Made by a program: the position numbers and the translations under genes
Notes under the pieces: generated by a model
Databases searched by the model: none
What the model was told of the DNA's origin: nothing
What the model saw: the letters and a program-made list of their open reading frames with translations, nothing else
Shown: in pieces, positions 17,334 to 26,681 of the stretch
Position numbering within the stretch: position 1 is the stretch's first letter
Layout: each line of letters starts with the position of its first letter
NCBI RefSeq assembly: GCF_030345705.1
Contig: NZ_JAUASW010000001.1
Span: forward strand, 2,232,001-2,296,000
Origin: Pelomonas sp. SE-A7
Lineage (GTDB): Bacteria; Pseudomonadota; Gammaproteobacteria; Burkholderiales; Burkholderiaceae_C
Direction: 5' to 3'
DNA: 64,000 bases

Positions 17334-17618
17334 ATGAGTACCACCACGATACGCATCGACGAGGCGCTGAAGGCCAGGCTGGCCTTGGCAGCGGAGCGCG
17401 CCGGCAAGTCGGCCCACTCCTTCATCGTCGATGCCATCGCCGAAACCGTCGAGCAGGCCGAGCGGGCCGACGAGTTCGACCAGCTCGCCGAGTCGCGCTG
17501 GGCCCGCTTGCTGGAGACCGGCAAGTCGGTATCGCTGGCCGACGCCGAGCGCTATCTGCAGGGCCGGGCCCGTGGAGAAAAGCCTCGCAAGTCCCAGGGC
17601 CGCAAGCTGGGTGGCTGA
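17334..17618 (+). CDS. ribbon-helix-helix antitoxin (ParD/CopG-like)
   Basis: A 94-residue protein. The N-terminus STTTIRIDEALKARLALAAERAGKSAHSFIVDAI is a canonical ribbon-helix-helix: one DNA-contacting strand with alternating T/I/R, then two helices. The acidic, then basic C-terminal half would wrap and neutralise the toxin. The stop codon TGA abuts the toxin ATG, the usual arrangement. The palindrome just upstream supports self-repression. This pair is the only likely mobile or accessory element in the window. Confidence 0.85.
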   Translation: MSTTTIRIDEALKARLALAAERAGKSAHSFIVDAIAETVEQAERADEFDQLAESRWARLLETGKSVSLADAERYLQGRARGEKPRKSQGRKLGG

Positions 17619-17912
17619 ATGGCGAGGATAGAGCTGGCTCCCGAGGTGCTGGACGACATGGAGCGCTTCCTGAGCCATCTGGAACAGCATGAAGCCAGTC
17701 ATCCGCTGCAACGCGTGGCCGAACTGATCCAGGGCCTGCAAATCCTCGCTTCCCATCCCCTGATCGGTCGGCCGGCGCGCAGCGGCAAGCGCGAGCTGGT
17801 CATCGGCCAGGGCGTGCGCGGCTACATCGCCCTCTATCGCTTCGTCGAGCGCCTGGACACGGTTTTCGTGCTGGCCTTGCGCAGCCAGCGAGAAGCTGGT
17901 TTCAAGCGTTGA
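17619..17912 (+). CDS. RelE/ParE family toxin
   Basis: A 97-residue protein of the RelE/ParE fold. Family features are the early ELAPEVLDDMERFLSHL helix, HPLIGRPARSGKRELVIG with the conserved P-x-x-G-R-P turn and basic residues, and the closing strand VFVLALRSQREAGF. The pattern fits ParE (gyrase inhibition) better than RelE (mRNA cleavage), but the target cannot be read from sequence. It directly follows the antitoxin with no gap. Confidence 0.85.
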   Translation: MARIELAPEVLDDMERFLSHLEQHEASHPLQRVAELIQGLQILASHPLIGRPARSGKRELVIGQGVRGYIALYRFVERLDTVFVLALRSQREAGFKR

Positions 17913-17951
17913 CCGGACGCCCTCCACTCGCACCTAACCAAGACTCTGCCC

Positions 17952-18851
17952 ATGCCCGCCACCCTGGACGGCCAACTGGTCGTAGCCCTTTCGTCCCGCG
18001 CCCTGTTCGACTTCGAGGAAGAGAACCAGGTCTTCGAGGCCAATGACGACCGTGCCTACATGGCGCTGCAGCAGCAACGCCTGGACGAGCCGGCCAAGCA
18101 GGGCGTGGCCTTCTCGCTGGTGCGCAAGCTGCTCGCCTTCAACGAGCCCGGCAAACCACGCCGCGTCGAGGTGGTGCTGCTGTCGCGCAATGACCCGGTC
18201 TCGGGCATGCGGGTGTTTCGCTCGGCCAAGCACTACGAGCTGGACATCCAGCGCGGCGTGTTCACTCGCGGCCAGAGCCCTTGGCGCTACCTGATGCCGC
18301 TGCAGGCCCAGCTGTTCCTGTCGGCCAACGAGGACGACGTGCGTTCGGCCCTGGCGGCCGGCGTGCCTTCGGCGCGGGTCTCGCCGCTGTCGGCGCGAGC
18401 CTCGGCCGCTCATCCGAACGAGCTTCGCATCGCCTTCGATGGCGATGCCGTGCTGTATTCGGACGAGGCCGAGCAGGTCTTCCAGCGCGAAGGCCTGGAC
18501 GCCTTCCAGGCGCATGAAAGCTCGCGTGCCCAGCAGCCGCTGCAGCCCGGCCCGTTCAAGCCCATGCTTGAAGCGCTGCATCGCCTGCAGCAGGAGCCTG
18601 GCAATGCGATGCGGGTGCGCACGGCCCTCGTCACGGCCCGCAGCGCGCCGGCCCATGAGCGCGCGCTGCGCACGCTGATGGACTGGCAGATCGAGGTGGA
18701 TGAGGCCATGTTCCTCGGCGGCCTGGCCAAGGGCGAGTTCCTGCGCGAGTTCGAGCCGGACTTCTTCTTCGACGACCAGATCGGACACATCAACAGCGCC
18801 AGCGCCCATGTGCCGGCCGGTCATGTGGCCGCCGGGGTGACCAACGCCTGA
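17952..18851 (+). CDS. 5'-nucleotidase, cytosolic IA-like family
   Basis: A 299-residue cytoplasmic protein of the 5'-nucleotidase family related to eukaryotic NT5C1, which removes phosphate from nucleoside monophosphates. Supporting segments are VALSSRALFDFEEENQVFE at the N-terminus, VVLLSRNDPVSGMRVF, the aspartate motif IAFDGDAVLYSDEAE (near residue 160), LVTARSAPAHERALRTL, and FFFDDQIGHI near the end. The length fits the family. The gene stands alone between the toxin and the tricorn-like protease. Confidence 0.85.
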   Translation: MPATLDGQLVVALSSRALFDFEEENQVFEANDDRAYMALQQQRLDEPAKQGVAFSLVRKLLAFNEPGKPRRVEVVLLSRNDPVSGMRVFRSAKHYELDIQRGVFTRGQSPWRYLMPLQAQLFLSANEDDVRSALAAGVPSARVSPLSARASAAHPNELRIAFDGDAVLYSDEAEQVFQREGLDAFQAHESSRAQQPLQPGPFKPMLEALHRLQQEPGNAMRVRTALVTARSAPAHERALRTLMDWQIEVDEAMFLGGLAKGEFLREFEPDFFFDDQIGHINSASAHVPAGHVAAGVTNA

Positions 18852-18903
18852 GGCGCCCGGCTGGGCCACAATCCGCGGCTTTTGCGAAACGCCGAGGAGA
18901 CCC

Positions 18904-21900
18904 ATGAGCCCCAAGTTCCGTCTGCGCGCCCTCGCGGCGGCCTCGACCCTGCTGGCGCTGAGCGCCGCCGAGGCTGGCCAAAATGGCTTCTACCGCCAGC
19001 CCGCCCTTCATGGGGACCAGGTCTATCTCGTCGCTGAAGGCGACCTCTGGCGCGTGGCCGCCGCCGGTGGCGAAGCCCAGCGCGTCACCACCCACCCGGG
19101 CCAGGAATCCATGCCGGCGGTTTCGCCCGACGGCCGCTGGCTGGCCTTCACCGCGCAGTACGAAGGCGGCACCGAGCTCTACCTGATGCCCACCAGCGGC
19201 GGCGTGCCGCAGCGCCTGACCTGGGAAGCCGGCGGCATGAAGGTCTGGGGCTTCACGCCGCAGGGCGAGGTGCTCTACACCAGCCTGGACGGCCAGCCCG
19301 GCAGCCAGCTGTTCGCCATCGATCCCAAGACCCTGCAGCGCCGCCAGCTGCCGGTGGGCCAGGCCAGCGATGCTGCCTTGAGCGCCGATGGCAAGACCCT
19401 GTACTTCACCCGCTCCGGCCTGCGCAGCGACAACGCGCGCCAGTACCGCGGCGGCGCCATCGCCCGGCTGTGGAGCATGGACCTCAGCAGCAATGCCGAG
19501 GCCAGGCCCCTGGTCGCCGAAGGCAACAACGACCGCCGGCCCATGCCCTACCGCGATGCCCAGGGCCGCGAGCGCATCGCCTTCCTGTCGGATCGCGACG
19601 GCACAGTCAACGTCTGGTCGGTCGATGCCAAGGGCCAGGACCTGCGCCAGCACAGCCGCCACAAGGGCTGGGACATCCGCCATGCCTCGCTGGACGGCAG
19701 CAAGCTGGTCTATTCGCTGGGCGCCGACGTCTACATGCTGGAGCTGAACGGCACGGCCGAGCCGCGCAAGCTGGCAATCACGCTGGCCGGCGACTTCGAC
19801 CAGCAGCGCCAGCGCTGGGTCAAGAAGCCGCAGGACTTCCTGACCGACACGTCGATCTCGCCCAATGGCGAGCGCGTTCTGCTGGCCAGCCGCGGCCACC
19901 TGGCAACTCAGGGCGTGGGTGCGCTGCGCCGCGCCGAGCTGCCGACGCAGGCCGATGGCCGCTGCAAGAAGGGCGAGTTCAGCGCCGACGGCAAGAGCGT
20001 GTTCGCGCTCTGCGACTTCACGGGCGAGCATGAGGTCTGGCGCTTCGCCGCCAACGGCCTGAGCAAGCCCGAGCAGATCACCAGCGATGGGAGCACCTTG
20101 CGCATGCAGCTGCTGCCCTCGCCCGATGGCAAGTACCTGGCCCATGTCGACAAGGAAGGCCGGCTCTGGCTGACCGACCTGAAGGCCACGCCCAAGGCCA
20201 CGACGCGCATGATCGCCCGCGACAAGCTGGAAAGCAGTCTCGGCGAGCTGGCCTGGGCCGCGGACAGCCGCAGCCTGGCCTTCACGCAGACGCTGCGCGA
20301 CACCGACCGACCGCAGCTGATGCTGTTCAGCCTGGCCGACGACAAGCTGCACACGCTGACCAGCGACCGCTACGCCAGCGACTCGCCGGCCTTCAGCCCC
20401 GACGGCCGCTGGCTGTACTTCATCTCCAACCGCCAGATCGCGATCAGCGGCAACGGCAGCCCCTGGGGCGACCGCAACATGGGCCCGCATTTCGACCGCC
20501 GCGGCAAGCTTTACGCCCTGGCACTGCAGCCAGGCCAGCGCTTCCCGTTCGCGGCCAAGGACGAGCTGGAGGCGGCCGAAGCCAAGCCCGAGGCAAAACC
20601 TGACACCAAGACCGAGGCAAAGACCGACGCCAAGCCGGAAGCCAAGGCCGAGACCAAGCCCGATGCCAAGGCCAAGCCGGCCATCGTCTTCGAGGGTCTG
20701 GCCGAGCGTCTGTACGAGTTGCCGCTGGCCTCGGGCAACTACCGCGCGCTGCGTACCGACGGCAAGCGCCTGTGGGTCATGGAGAGCGAAGGCGCCGGCC
20801 GCACCCAGCTCAAGACTGCGGCCATAGACAACCAGGGCGGCAGCCTCGAATCTTTTGCCACCGATGTGCGCAGCTACGAGCTGAGCGCCGACGGCAAGAA
20901 GCTGATGGTGGTGCGCAATGCCGGCATGGGCAATGCGCCCGAGGTGTTGCTGGTCGAGGCCGGCGCCAAGCTGCCGGCGGAGACCGGCAAGTTCCAGGTG
21001 CGCTGGAGCGACTGGCAGATCGCCACCGATCCCAAGGCCGAGTGGAAGCAGATGTTTGCCGACGCCTGGCTGATGCACCGCGAGCACTTCTACGACAAAG
21101 CCATGCATGGCGTGGACTGGAAGGCTGTGCGCAGCAAGTACGAAGCCTTGGTCGAGCGCGTGACCGACCGCTACGAACTGGCCGAGCTGATGAGCCAGAT
21201 GGTCAGCGAGCTCGGTGCCCTGCACAGCCAGGTCAATGCCGGCGACACCCGCCAGGGTCCCGAGGAGCCCGGCCTGGCCGGCCTGGGCGCCCGCCTGGCC
21301 AAGGTGGCCGATGGCTGGCGCGTCGAGCGCATCTACGTCAGCGACCCCGAGCTGCCCTCGGAAGCCGGCCCGCTGGGCCTGGCCGGCCTGGGCATCAGGA
21401 ACGGCGACGTGATCACCGCGGTCAACGGCCGCAAGTCGGCCGAGGCGCCGCATATCGCCGAGCTGCTGCGCGGCCAGGCCGGCAAGCAGGTGCTGCTGGA
21501 CGTGCGCGGCGCCGACGGCAAGAGCCAGCAGCGCATAGTCACGCCGGTGGCCCAGCGCCGCGATGCCCAGCTGCGCTACAACGACTGGCGCTACACCCGC
21601 GCCCGCATGGTGGCCGAGGGCAGCAACGGCCGCATCGGCTATCTGCATCTGCGCGCCATGGGCCCGGACGACATCGCCGACTTCGCCCGCGAGTTCTATG
21701 CCTACAGCGACCGCGACGGCCTGATCATCGACGTGCGCTACAACAACGGCGGCAACATCGACAGCTGGATCCTCGAGAAGCTCCTGCGCCGCGCCTGGGC
21801 CTTCTGGCAGCCGCGTGCACCGGAAGGCGCTGCGACCTACCCGAACATGCAGCATGTGTTCCGCGGCCATCTGGCCGTGCTGATGAACGAGGACACCTAC

Positions 21901-22245
21901 TCGGACGGCGAGACCTTCTCGGAGGGCTTCAAGCGCCTGGGCCTGGGTCCGGTCATCGGCAAGCGCAGCTCGGGCGCCGGCGTCTGGCTGTCCGACGGCA
22001 ACCGCCTGATGGACAACGGCATCATGCGCGCCGCCGAGATCGGCCAGATGAGCGCCGACGGCCGCTTCCTGATCGAGGGCGTGGGCGTGACGCCGGACAT
22101 CGAGGTCGACAACCCGCCGCGCGCCAGCTTCCTGGGCGGCGACGCCCAGCTGGAAGCCGCCATCGCCGAGCTCAAGAAGACCATCGCCGCCAAGCCGGTG
22201 GTGACGGTCAAGCCCGGCCCCTATCTGCGCCCGGTCAAGCCCTGA
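18904..22245 (+). CDS. tricorn-like S41 family protease, secreted
   Basis: A 1113-residue protein with a signal peptide (about 1-24). Two beta-propeller regions with TolB-like repeats (SPDGRWLAF, SPNGERVLL, SPDGKYLAH, SPDGRWLYF) span about 30-700. They are followed by a C1 helical domain, a PDZ domain (about 770-870) and the S41 protease core. Catalytic residues of tricorn are kept: a histidine in GALHSQVN, the Ser-Asp pair in TYSDGETFSEG and the glutamate in IEGVGVTPDIEVDNPP. An Ala/Lys/Pro/Glu repeat linker (about 559-595) joins the propellers to the core. Probably a periplasmic peptidase trimming small peptides. AGGAG precedes the ATG. Confidence 0.92.
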   Translation: MSPKFRLRALAAASTLLALSAAEAGQNGFYRQPALHGDQVYLVAEGDLWRVAAAGGEAQRVTTHPGQESMPAVSPDGRWLAFTAQYEGGTELYLMPTSGGVPQRLTWEAGGMKVWGFTPQGEVLYTSLDGQPGSQLFAIDPKTLQRRQLPVGQASDAALSADGKTLYFTRSGLRSDNARQYRGGAIARLWSMDLSSNAEARPLVAEGNNDRRPMPYRDAQGRERIAFLSDRDGTVNVWSVDAKGQDLRQHSRHKGWDIRHASLDGSKLVYSLGADVYMLELNGTAEPRKLAITLAGDFDQQRQRWVKKPQDFLTDTSISPNGERVLLASRGHLATQGVGALRRAELPTQADGRCKKGEFSADGKSVFALCDFTGEHEVWRFAANGLSKPEQITSDGSTLRMQLLPSPDGKYLAHVDKEGRLWLTDLKATPKATTRMIARDKLESSLGELAWAADSRSLAFTQTLRDTDRPQLMLFSLADDKLHTLTSDRYASDSPAFSPDGRWLYFISNRQIAISGNGSPWGDRNMGPHFDRRGKLYALALQPGQRFPFAAKDELEAAEAKPEAKPDTKTEAKTDAKPEAKAETKPDAKAKPAIVFEGLAERLYELPLASGNYRALRTDGKRLWVMESEGAGRTQLKTAAIDNQGGSLESFATDVRSYELSADGKKLMVVRNAGMGNAPEVLLVEAGAKLPAETGKFQVRWSDWQIATDPKAEWKQMFADAWLMHREHFYDKAMHGVDWKAVRSKYEALVERVTDRYELAELMSQMVSELGALHSQVNAGDTRQGPEEPGLAGLGARLAKVADGWRVERIYVSDPELPSEAGPLGLAGLGIRNGDVITAVNGRKSAEAPHIAELLRGQAGKQVLLDVRGADGKSQQRIVTPVAQRRDAQLRYNDWRYTRARMVAEGSNGRIGYLHLRAMGPDDIADFAREFYAYSDRDGLIIDVRYNNGGNIDSWILEKLLRRAWAFWQPRAPEGAATYPNMQHVFRGHLAVLMNEDTYSDGETFSEGFKRLGLGPVIGKRSSGAGVWLSDGNRLMDNGIMRAAEIGQMSADGRFLIEGVGVTPDIEVDNPPRASFLGGDAQLEAAIAELKKTIAAKPVVTVKPGPYLRPVKP

Positions 22246-22270
22246 GCGGGTTGGATCGCCGCTGAAAAGC

Positions 22271-22298
22271 AAACGGGAGGCCGCGGCCTCCCGTTTTT
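22271..22298. terminator. bidirectional intrinsic terminator
   Basis: AAACGGGAGGC (22271-22281) pairs perfectly with GCCTCCCGTTT (22286-22296) around a four-base loop, with flanking A and T runs. It separates the convergent protease and tyrS genes. Confidence 0.9.
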
Positions 22299-22317
22299 CA
22301 TTGCAGCCAACGTTGGA

Positions 22318-23562
22318 TCAGCTCAGCGTCACCCGCGCGAACTTGCGCTTGCCGACCTGGGCGACGAAGCTGCCAGCTTCCAGCTTCAGCGCCTTGTCCG
22401 AGATGGTCACGCTGTCGATCTTGACGCCACCCTGCTCGATCATGCGCGTGGCCTCGCCGCCCGAAGCGACCAGACCGGCACCCAGCAGCACCTTGCCGAT
22501 CATCATCGGCGCGCCGCTCAGCGTCACCTCCGGAATCTCGTCCGGAATGCCGCCCTTGGCGCGGTTGTTGAAGTCGGCCTCGGCAGATTCGGCAGCGGCC
22601 GCGCTGTGGAAGCGCGCCGTGATCTCCTTGGCCAGCATGACCTTGGCGTCCTTGGGATTGCGGCCGCCTGCCACCTCGGCCTTCAGCGCCGCGATCTCGG
22701 CCAGGCTCTTGAAGCTCAGGAGCTCGAACCACTTCCACATCAGCTCGTCGCTGATGGACAGGATCTTGGCGAACATGGTGTTGGCCGGTTCGGTGATGCC
22801 CACGTAGTTGTTCTTGGACTTGGACATCTTGTCCACGCCGTCCAGGCCCTCGAGCAGGGGCATGGTCAGGATGCACTGCGGCTCCTGGCCGAATTCCTGC
22901 TGCAGATGACGGCCCATCAGCAGGTTGAACTTCTGATCGGTTCCGCCCAGCTCCAGGTCGCTCTTCAGCGCCACCGAGTCATAGCCCTGCATCAGCGGAT
23001 AGAGGAATTCGTGGACCGAGATCGGCGTCTGGGCGGCGAAGCGCTTGGCGAAGTCGTCGCGCTCCATCATGCGGGCCACGGTGTACTTGGCGGCCAGCTG
23101 GATCATGCCGCTGGCACCCAGCGGCTCGCTCCATTCGCTGTTGTAGCGGATCTCGGTACGAGCCGGATCCAGCACCAGGCTGGCCTGCTTGTAGTAGGTC
23201 TCGGCGTTGGACTTGATCTGTTCCTTGGTCAGCGGCGGCCGAGTGCTGTTGCGGCCCGAGGGGTCGCCGATCATCGAGGTGAAGTCGCCGATCAGGAAGA
23301 TCACCTGGTGGCCGAGGTCCTGCAGCTGGCGCATCTTGTTCAGCACCACCGTATGACCCAGGTGGATGTCGGGCGCGGTCGGGTCCAGGCCCAGCTTGAT
23401 GCGCAGCGGCACGCCGGTGGCCTCGGACTTGGCCAGCTTCCTGATCCAGTCGGCCTCGGGCAGCAGCTCGTCCACGCCGCGGCGCGACTGGGCCAGGGCT
23501 TCGCGGACGCGGTCGGTCACGGCAAACTCGGGGGCGGCGGGGCTTGTTCGCGATTCGGACAT
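22318..23562 (-). CDS. tyrS: tyrosyl-tRNA synthetase
   Basis: A 414-residue class I aminoacyl-tRNA synthetase charging tRNA-Tyr. The HIGH-type motif is HLGH (67-70) and the KMSKS loop is intact at 245-249. A C-terminal S4 RNA-binding domain occupies about 345-410 (GGEATRMIEQGGVKIDS). The shape matches the TyrZ/TyrS2 subgroup common in betaproteobacteria. It is divergent from the M23 peptidase gene, a conserved arrangement. Confidence 0.97.
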   Translation of the reverse strand: MSESRTSPAAPEFAVTDRVREALAQSRRGVDELLPEADWIRKLAKSEATGVPLRIKLGLDPTAPDIHLGHTVVLNKMRQLQDLGHQVIFLIGDFTSMIGDPSGRNSTRPPLTKEQIKSNAETYYKQASLVLDPARTEIRYNSEWSEPLGASGMIQLAAKYTVARMMERDDFAKRFAAQTPISVHEFLYPLMQGYDSVALKSDLELGGTDQKFNLLMGRHLQQEFGQEPQCILTMPLLEGLDGVDKMSKSKNNYVGITEPANTMFAKILSISDELMWKWFELLSFKSLAEIAALKAEVAGGRNPKDAKVMLAKEITARFHSAAAAESAEADFNNRAKGGIPDEIPEVTLSGAPMMIGKVLLGAGLVASGGEATRMIEQGGVKIDSVTISDKALKLEAGSFVAQVGKRKFARVTLS

Positions 23563-23623
23563 GGGCTGTGTAAAGTTTCCCTCAGCCAGCGCTAAGGTCT
23601 TGATTTCTCGGGTTTCCTAGGCA

Positions 23624-23650
23624 TTGACCCTGGAGGGGGCTCGGTATACT
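23624..23650 (+). promoter_or_regulatory. possible promoter for the M23 peptidase-anmK operon
   Basis: TTGACC (23624-23629) and TATACT (23645-23650) are good hexamers but the spacer is only 15 bases, so strength is uncertain. The predicted start is about 45 bases before the GTG start codon. Confidence 0.45.
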
Positions 23651-23702
23651 CGCGGCTCGCTTTGCGGCCCCGGAGCCCGGTGCCCAAGGAGCGCGAATTC
23701 TA

Positions 23703-25151
23703 GTGGACGCCATCCCGGCGACCGGTTTCCAGACAAGAACGACAGCCCCCGTGGGAATCCCTCGCCGCGTCAACGATTGGATTGAAGAGTTGCAGAAGGC
23801 CGGCCGCCAGGCCGAGGCTTTCGCAGCCAAGCATCCGCGCGCGCTGACCGGAGCTGTCGTCGGCGCCCTGAGCTGCTTCGCGGTCACCGCCTTCGGTATC
23901 GCCCCGCTGGCGCCGGACGCCCAAGACCTGCCGCAGCGCCAGCTCATCGAGCAAGTGACGCCGGAGAGCCTGGAAGAACAGCTCGCCGCCCTGGCTGCCA
24001 ACAAGATCTCGCTGAGCCGCAACGACGTGACCCGCGCCAGCGACACGGCCGATTCGCTCTTGCGCCGCATGGGCGGCTTCGATGCCGCCGCCGCTGCCTT
24101 CCTGCGCAGCGACCCGTTGGCCCGCCGCGTGCTGCAAGGCCGCGTGGGCAAGATGGTGCAGTTGTCGGCCGATGCCTCGGGCCTGGTCGACCGCCTGGTC
24201 GCCCGCTTCCCGGCCGAGAAGGTGGAGCAGCAGGCCACGCACTTCAGCCGCCTGACGGTCGAGCGCCAGGGCCAAGCGTTCGTGTCCCGCCTTGAAACCG
24301 TGCCGCTGCAGTCGCAGGTGCGCCTGGGCAGCGGCACGATCCAGAGCTCGCTGTTCGCCGCCACCGACGATGCCCGCATCCCCGACAGCGTGGCCTCGCA
24401 GCTCGCCGACATGTTCTCGGGCGACATCGATTTCCACCGCGAACTGCGCAAGGGCGACCGCTTCTCCCTGGTCTACGAAAGCCTGACCGCCGACGGCGAA
24501 CCCATCAACTGGGACGGCGCGGCCGGCCGCGTGGTGGCCGCCGAGTTCGTCAACAACGGCCGTAGCTACTCGGCCGTCTGGTACCGCGACAGCGGTTCCG
24601 GCAAGGGCAGCTACTACGGCTTCGACGGCCAGAACAAGCGCCGCGCCTTCCTGGCCAGCCCGATGGAGTTCTCGCGCGTGACCTCCGGGTTCGCAATGCG
24701 CTTCCACCCCATCCACCAGACCTGGCGCCAGCACCTCGGCACGGACTACGGCGCGCCGACCGGCACGGCGGTGCGCAGCGTCGGCGACGGCACGGTCGAT
24801 TTCGCCGGCTGGCAGAACGGCTTCGGCAACGTGGTCCATCTGCGCCACGCCGGTGACCGCACCACGGTCTACGCCCATCTGAGCAAGATCGACGTGAGGA
24901 AGGGCCAGCGCGTCGACCAGGGCCAGCAAATAGGCGCAGTCGGCTCGACCGGCTGGGCCACCGGCCCGCATCTGCATTTCGAATTCCGCGTCGGCGGCCG
25001 CCACCAGGATCCGCGCATGATCGCGCGCGCTTCGGAGTCCGTGCCGCTGCCGGCCACGGCCCGCACCCAGTTCAAGCAGCAGGTCGCCAGCGCGCAGACC
25101 CAGCTGGAAGTCGCTGCCAGCATCAGCAGCGGCGTCAGCAGTTCCGACTGA
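23703..25151 (+). CDS. M23 family metallopeptidase, membrane-anchored
   Basis: A 482-residue cell-wall endopeptidase (MepM-like). The order is a cytoplasmic N-terminus, one transmembrane helix (about 45-66, LTGAVVGALSCFAVTAFG), a mixed periplasmic domain, then the LytM domain (about 330-440). Zinc ligands are visible in HLGTDYGAP (His and Asp) and in GPHLHFEFR. It starts with GTG at 23703, supported by AAGGAG at 23686-23691. It overlaps nothing and is followed after three bases by anmK, linking peptidoglycan hydrolysis to recycling. Confidence 0.93.
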   Translation: MDAIPATGFQTRTTAPVGIPRRVNDWIEELQKAGRQAEAFAAKHPRALTGAVVGALSCFAVTAFGIAPLAPDAQDLPQRQLIEQVTPESLEEQLAALAANKISLSRNDVTRASDTADSLLRRMGGFDAAAAAFLRSDPLARRVLQGRVGKMVQLSADASGLVDRLVARFPAEKVEQQATHFSRLTVERQGQAFVSRLETVPLQSQVRLGSGTIQSSLFAATDDARIPDSVASQLADMFSGDIDFHRELRKGDRFSLVYESLTADGEPINWDGAAGRVVAAEFVNNGRSYSAVWYRDSGSGKGSYYGFDGQNKRRAFLASPMEFSRVTSGFAMRFHPIHQTWRQHLGTDYGAPTGTAVRSVGDGTVDFAGWQNGFGNVVHLRHAGDRTTVYAHLSKIDVRKGQRVDQGQQIGAVGSTGWATGPHLHFEFRVGGRHQDPRMIARASESVPLPATARTQFKQQVASAQTQLEVAASISSGVSSSD

Positions 25152-25154
25152 TAG

Positions 25155-26249
25155 ATGCCCGGGCTGTACCTGGGCCTGATGTCCGGCACCTCGCTGGACG
25201 GTGTCGACGCCGTACTGGCTCGCTTCCCCACGCAGGATCGCATCGAAGTGCTGGCGCATTGCCACCAGCCCTTCGAGGCAGAGCTGCGCGCCGAACTGCT
25301 GGCGCTGAACGCGGCCGGCCCCAACGAAGCCCATCGAATGGCCTTGGCCGCGAATGCCGTGGCCCGCTGCTACGCGGCCGTCGCAGGTCAGGCGATGGAT
25401 GGCATCACGGAATCGGTCCAGGCCCTGGGCGCGCATGGCCAGACCATCCGCCATCAGCCGCTGGCCTTTGACGGCTGCGGCTACTCGATCCAGTTGCTCA
25501 ACGGCAGCTTGCTGGCTGAGCTGACGGGCGTCGACGTGGTCTGCGATTTCCGCAATCGCGACCTGGCTGCCGGTGGGCAGGGCGCCCCGCTGGTGCCGGC
25601 CTTCCATCGCGCGCTGTTCGGCCAGGCCGGCCGCGACATCGTGGCGCTCAACATTGGTGGCTTCAGCAACGTGAGCCTGCTCGGTGCCGACGGCTCGACC
25701 CGCGGCTTCGATTGCGGCCCCGGCAATTGCTTGATGGACCTGTGGATTGCCGAGCGACGCGGCCTACCCTATGACGCCGACGGCGCCTGGGCTGCCAGCG
25801 GCCAGGTGCTATCGGCCTTGCTGCAGGCCCAGCTGGCCGAACCCTGGTTCGCCCTGCCACCCCCACGCAGCACCGGCCGGGATCTGTTCAGCCTGGATTG
25901 GCTGCTAGGCCACGTGAACAAGCATGCGCCAGGCGCCAAGCCCGAAGACATCCAGGCCACGCTGCTGGAACTGACGGTCGAGACCATTGCCCCTCACGTC
26001 GGCACGCCGGCCGAACTGCTGGTATGCGGCGGCGGCGCTCTCAATGGCCGGCTGATGCAGCGGCTGCAGCAGCGACTGCCATCGACCCTGGTTCTCAGCA
26101 CCGCAGCCCGCGGCTTGCCGCCCATGCAGGTCGAGGCTGCCGCCTTTGCCTGGCTGGCCAAACGCTTTGTCAAACGCGAGCCAGGCAATCTGGAAGCGGT
26201 CACCGGCGCCAGGGGGCCGCGCATGCTCGGCGCGCTCTATCCGGCCTGA
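25155..26249 (+). CDS. anmK: anhydro-N-acetylmuramic acid kinase
   Basis: A 364-residue cytoplasmic kinase that opens and phosphorylates 1,6-anhydro-MurNAc to MurNAc-6-phosphate in peptidoglycan recycling. The N-terminal LGLMSGTSLDGVDAVL is the diagnostic phosphate-binding motif. GAHGQTIRHQP, VALNIGGFSNVS, DCGPGNCLMD and VCGGGALNGRLMQRL complete the family pattern. It is cotranscribed with the M23 peptidase. Confidence 0.97.
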   Translation: MPGLYLGLMSGTSLDGVDAVLARFPTQDRIEVLAHCHQPFEAELRAELLALNAAGPNEAHRMALAANAVARCYAAVAGQAMDGITESVQALGAHGQTIRHQPLAFDGCGYSIQLLNGSLLAELTGVDVVCDFRNRDLAAGGQGAPLVPAFHRALFGQAGRDIVALNIGGFSNVSLLGADGSTRGFDCGPGNCLMDLWIAERRGLPYDADGAWAASGQVLSALLQAQLAEPWFALPPPRSTGRDLFSLDWLLGHVNKHAPGAKPEDIQATLLELTVETIAPHVGTPAELLVCGGGALNGRLMQRLQQRLPSTLVLSTAARGLPPMQVEAAAFAWLAKRFVKREPGNLEAVTGARGPRMLGALYPA

Positions 26250-26260
26250 GTCGGGTCAAA

Positions 26261-26287
26261 GAAAAAGCCGCCCGAGGGCGGCTTTCT
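26261..26287. terminator. bidirectional intrinsic terminator, anmK/erpA
   Basis: AAAGCCGCCC (26264-26273) pairs with GGGCGGCTTT (26276-26285) around GA, in the short gap between convergent anmK and erpA. Confidence 0.88.
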
Positions 26288-26309
26288 CATTGGGACCAGG
26301 AATCCGGCT

Positions 26310-26681
26310 TCAGACCGAGAAGCTAGAACCGCAACCGCAAGTGGTCGAGGCGTTCGGGTTCTTGATCACGAACTGGGCGCCCTGCAGGTCTTCCTTGTAG
26401 TCGATCTCGGCGCCCATCAGGTACTGCAGGCTCATCGCGTCGATCAGCAGGGTCACGCCGTTCTTGACCATCTGGGTGTCGTCTTCATTGACGGCCTCGT
26501 CGAAGGTGAAACCGTACTGGAAGCCCGAGCAGCCGCCGCCCTGCACGAAGACACGCAGTTTCAGGTCGGGGTTGCCTTCCTCGGCCACCAGGTCGCGCAC
26601 CTTGTCGGCGGCGCTGTCGGTGAAGACCAGCGGAGCCGGCATGTCGCCAAGGGTGGAGCTGTTCTCAAGCACTGCGCTCAT
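26310..26681 (-). CDS. erpA: iron-sulfur cluster insertion protein
   Basis: A 123-residue A-type carrier that delivers Fe-S clusters to apoproteins. The three cluster cysteines are present: one in QGGGCSGFQYGF and two in the C-terminal TTCGCGSSFSV. The length and the N-terminal extension fit ErpA of betaproteobacteria. It sits beside rpsI-rplM in the conserved order. Confidence 0.96.
   Translation of the reverse strand: MSAVLENSSTLGDMPAPLVFTDSAADKVRDLVAEEGNPDLKLRVFVQGGGCSGFQYGFTFDEAVNEDDTQMVKNGVTLLIDAMSLQYLMGAEIDYKEDLQGAQFVIKNPNASTTCGCGSSFSV

Noticed and set aside
18790..22272. A 1160-codon open frame antisense to the tricorn-like protease gene
   Set aside because: It mirrors the real gene over its whole length, as expected from GC-rich codon use, with low-complexity Gly/Ala/Leu/Gln/His composition and no domains.
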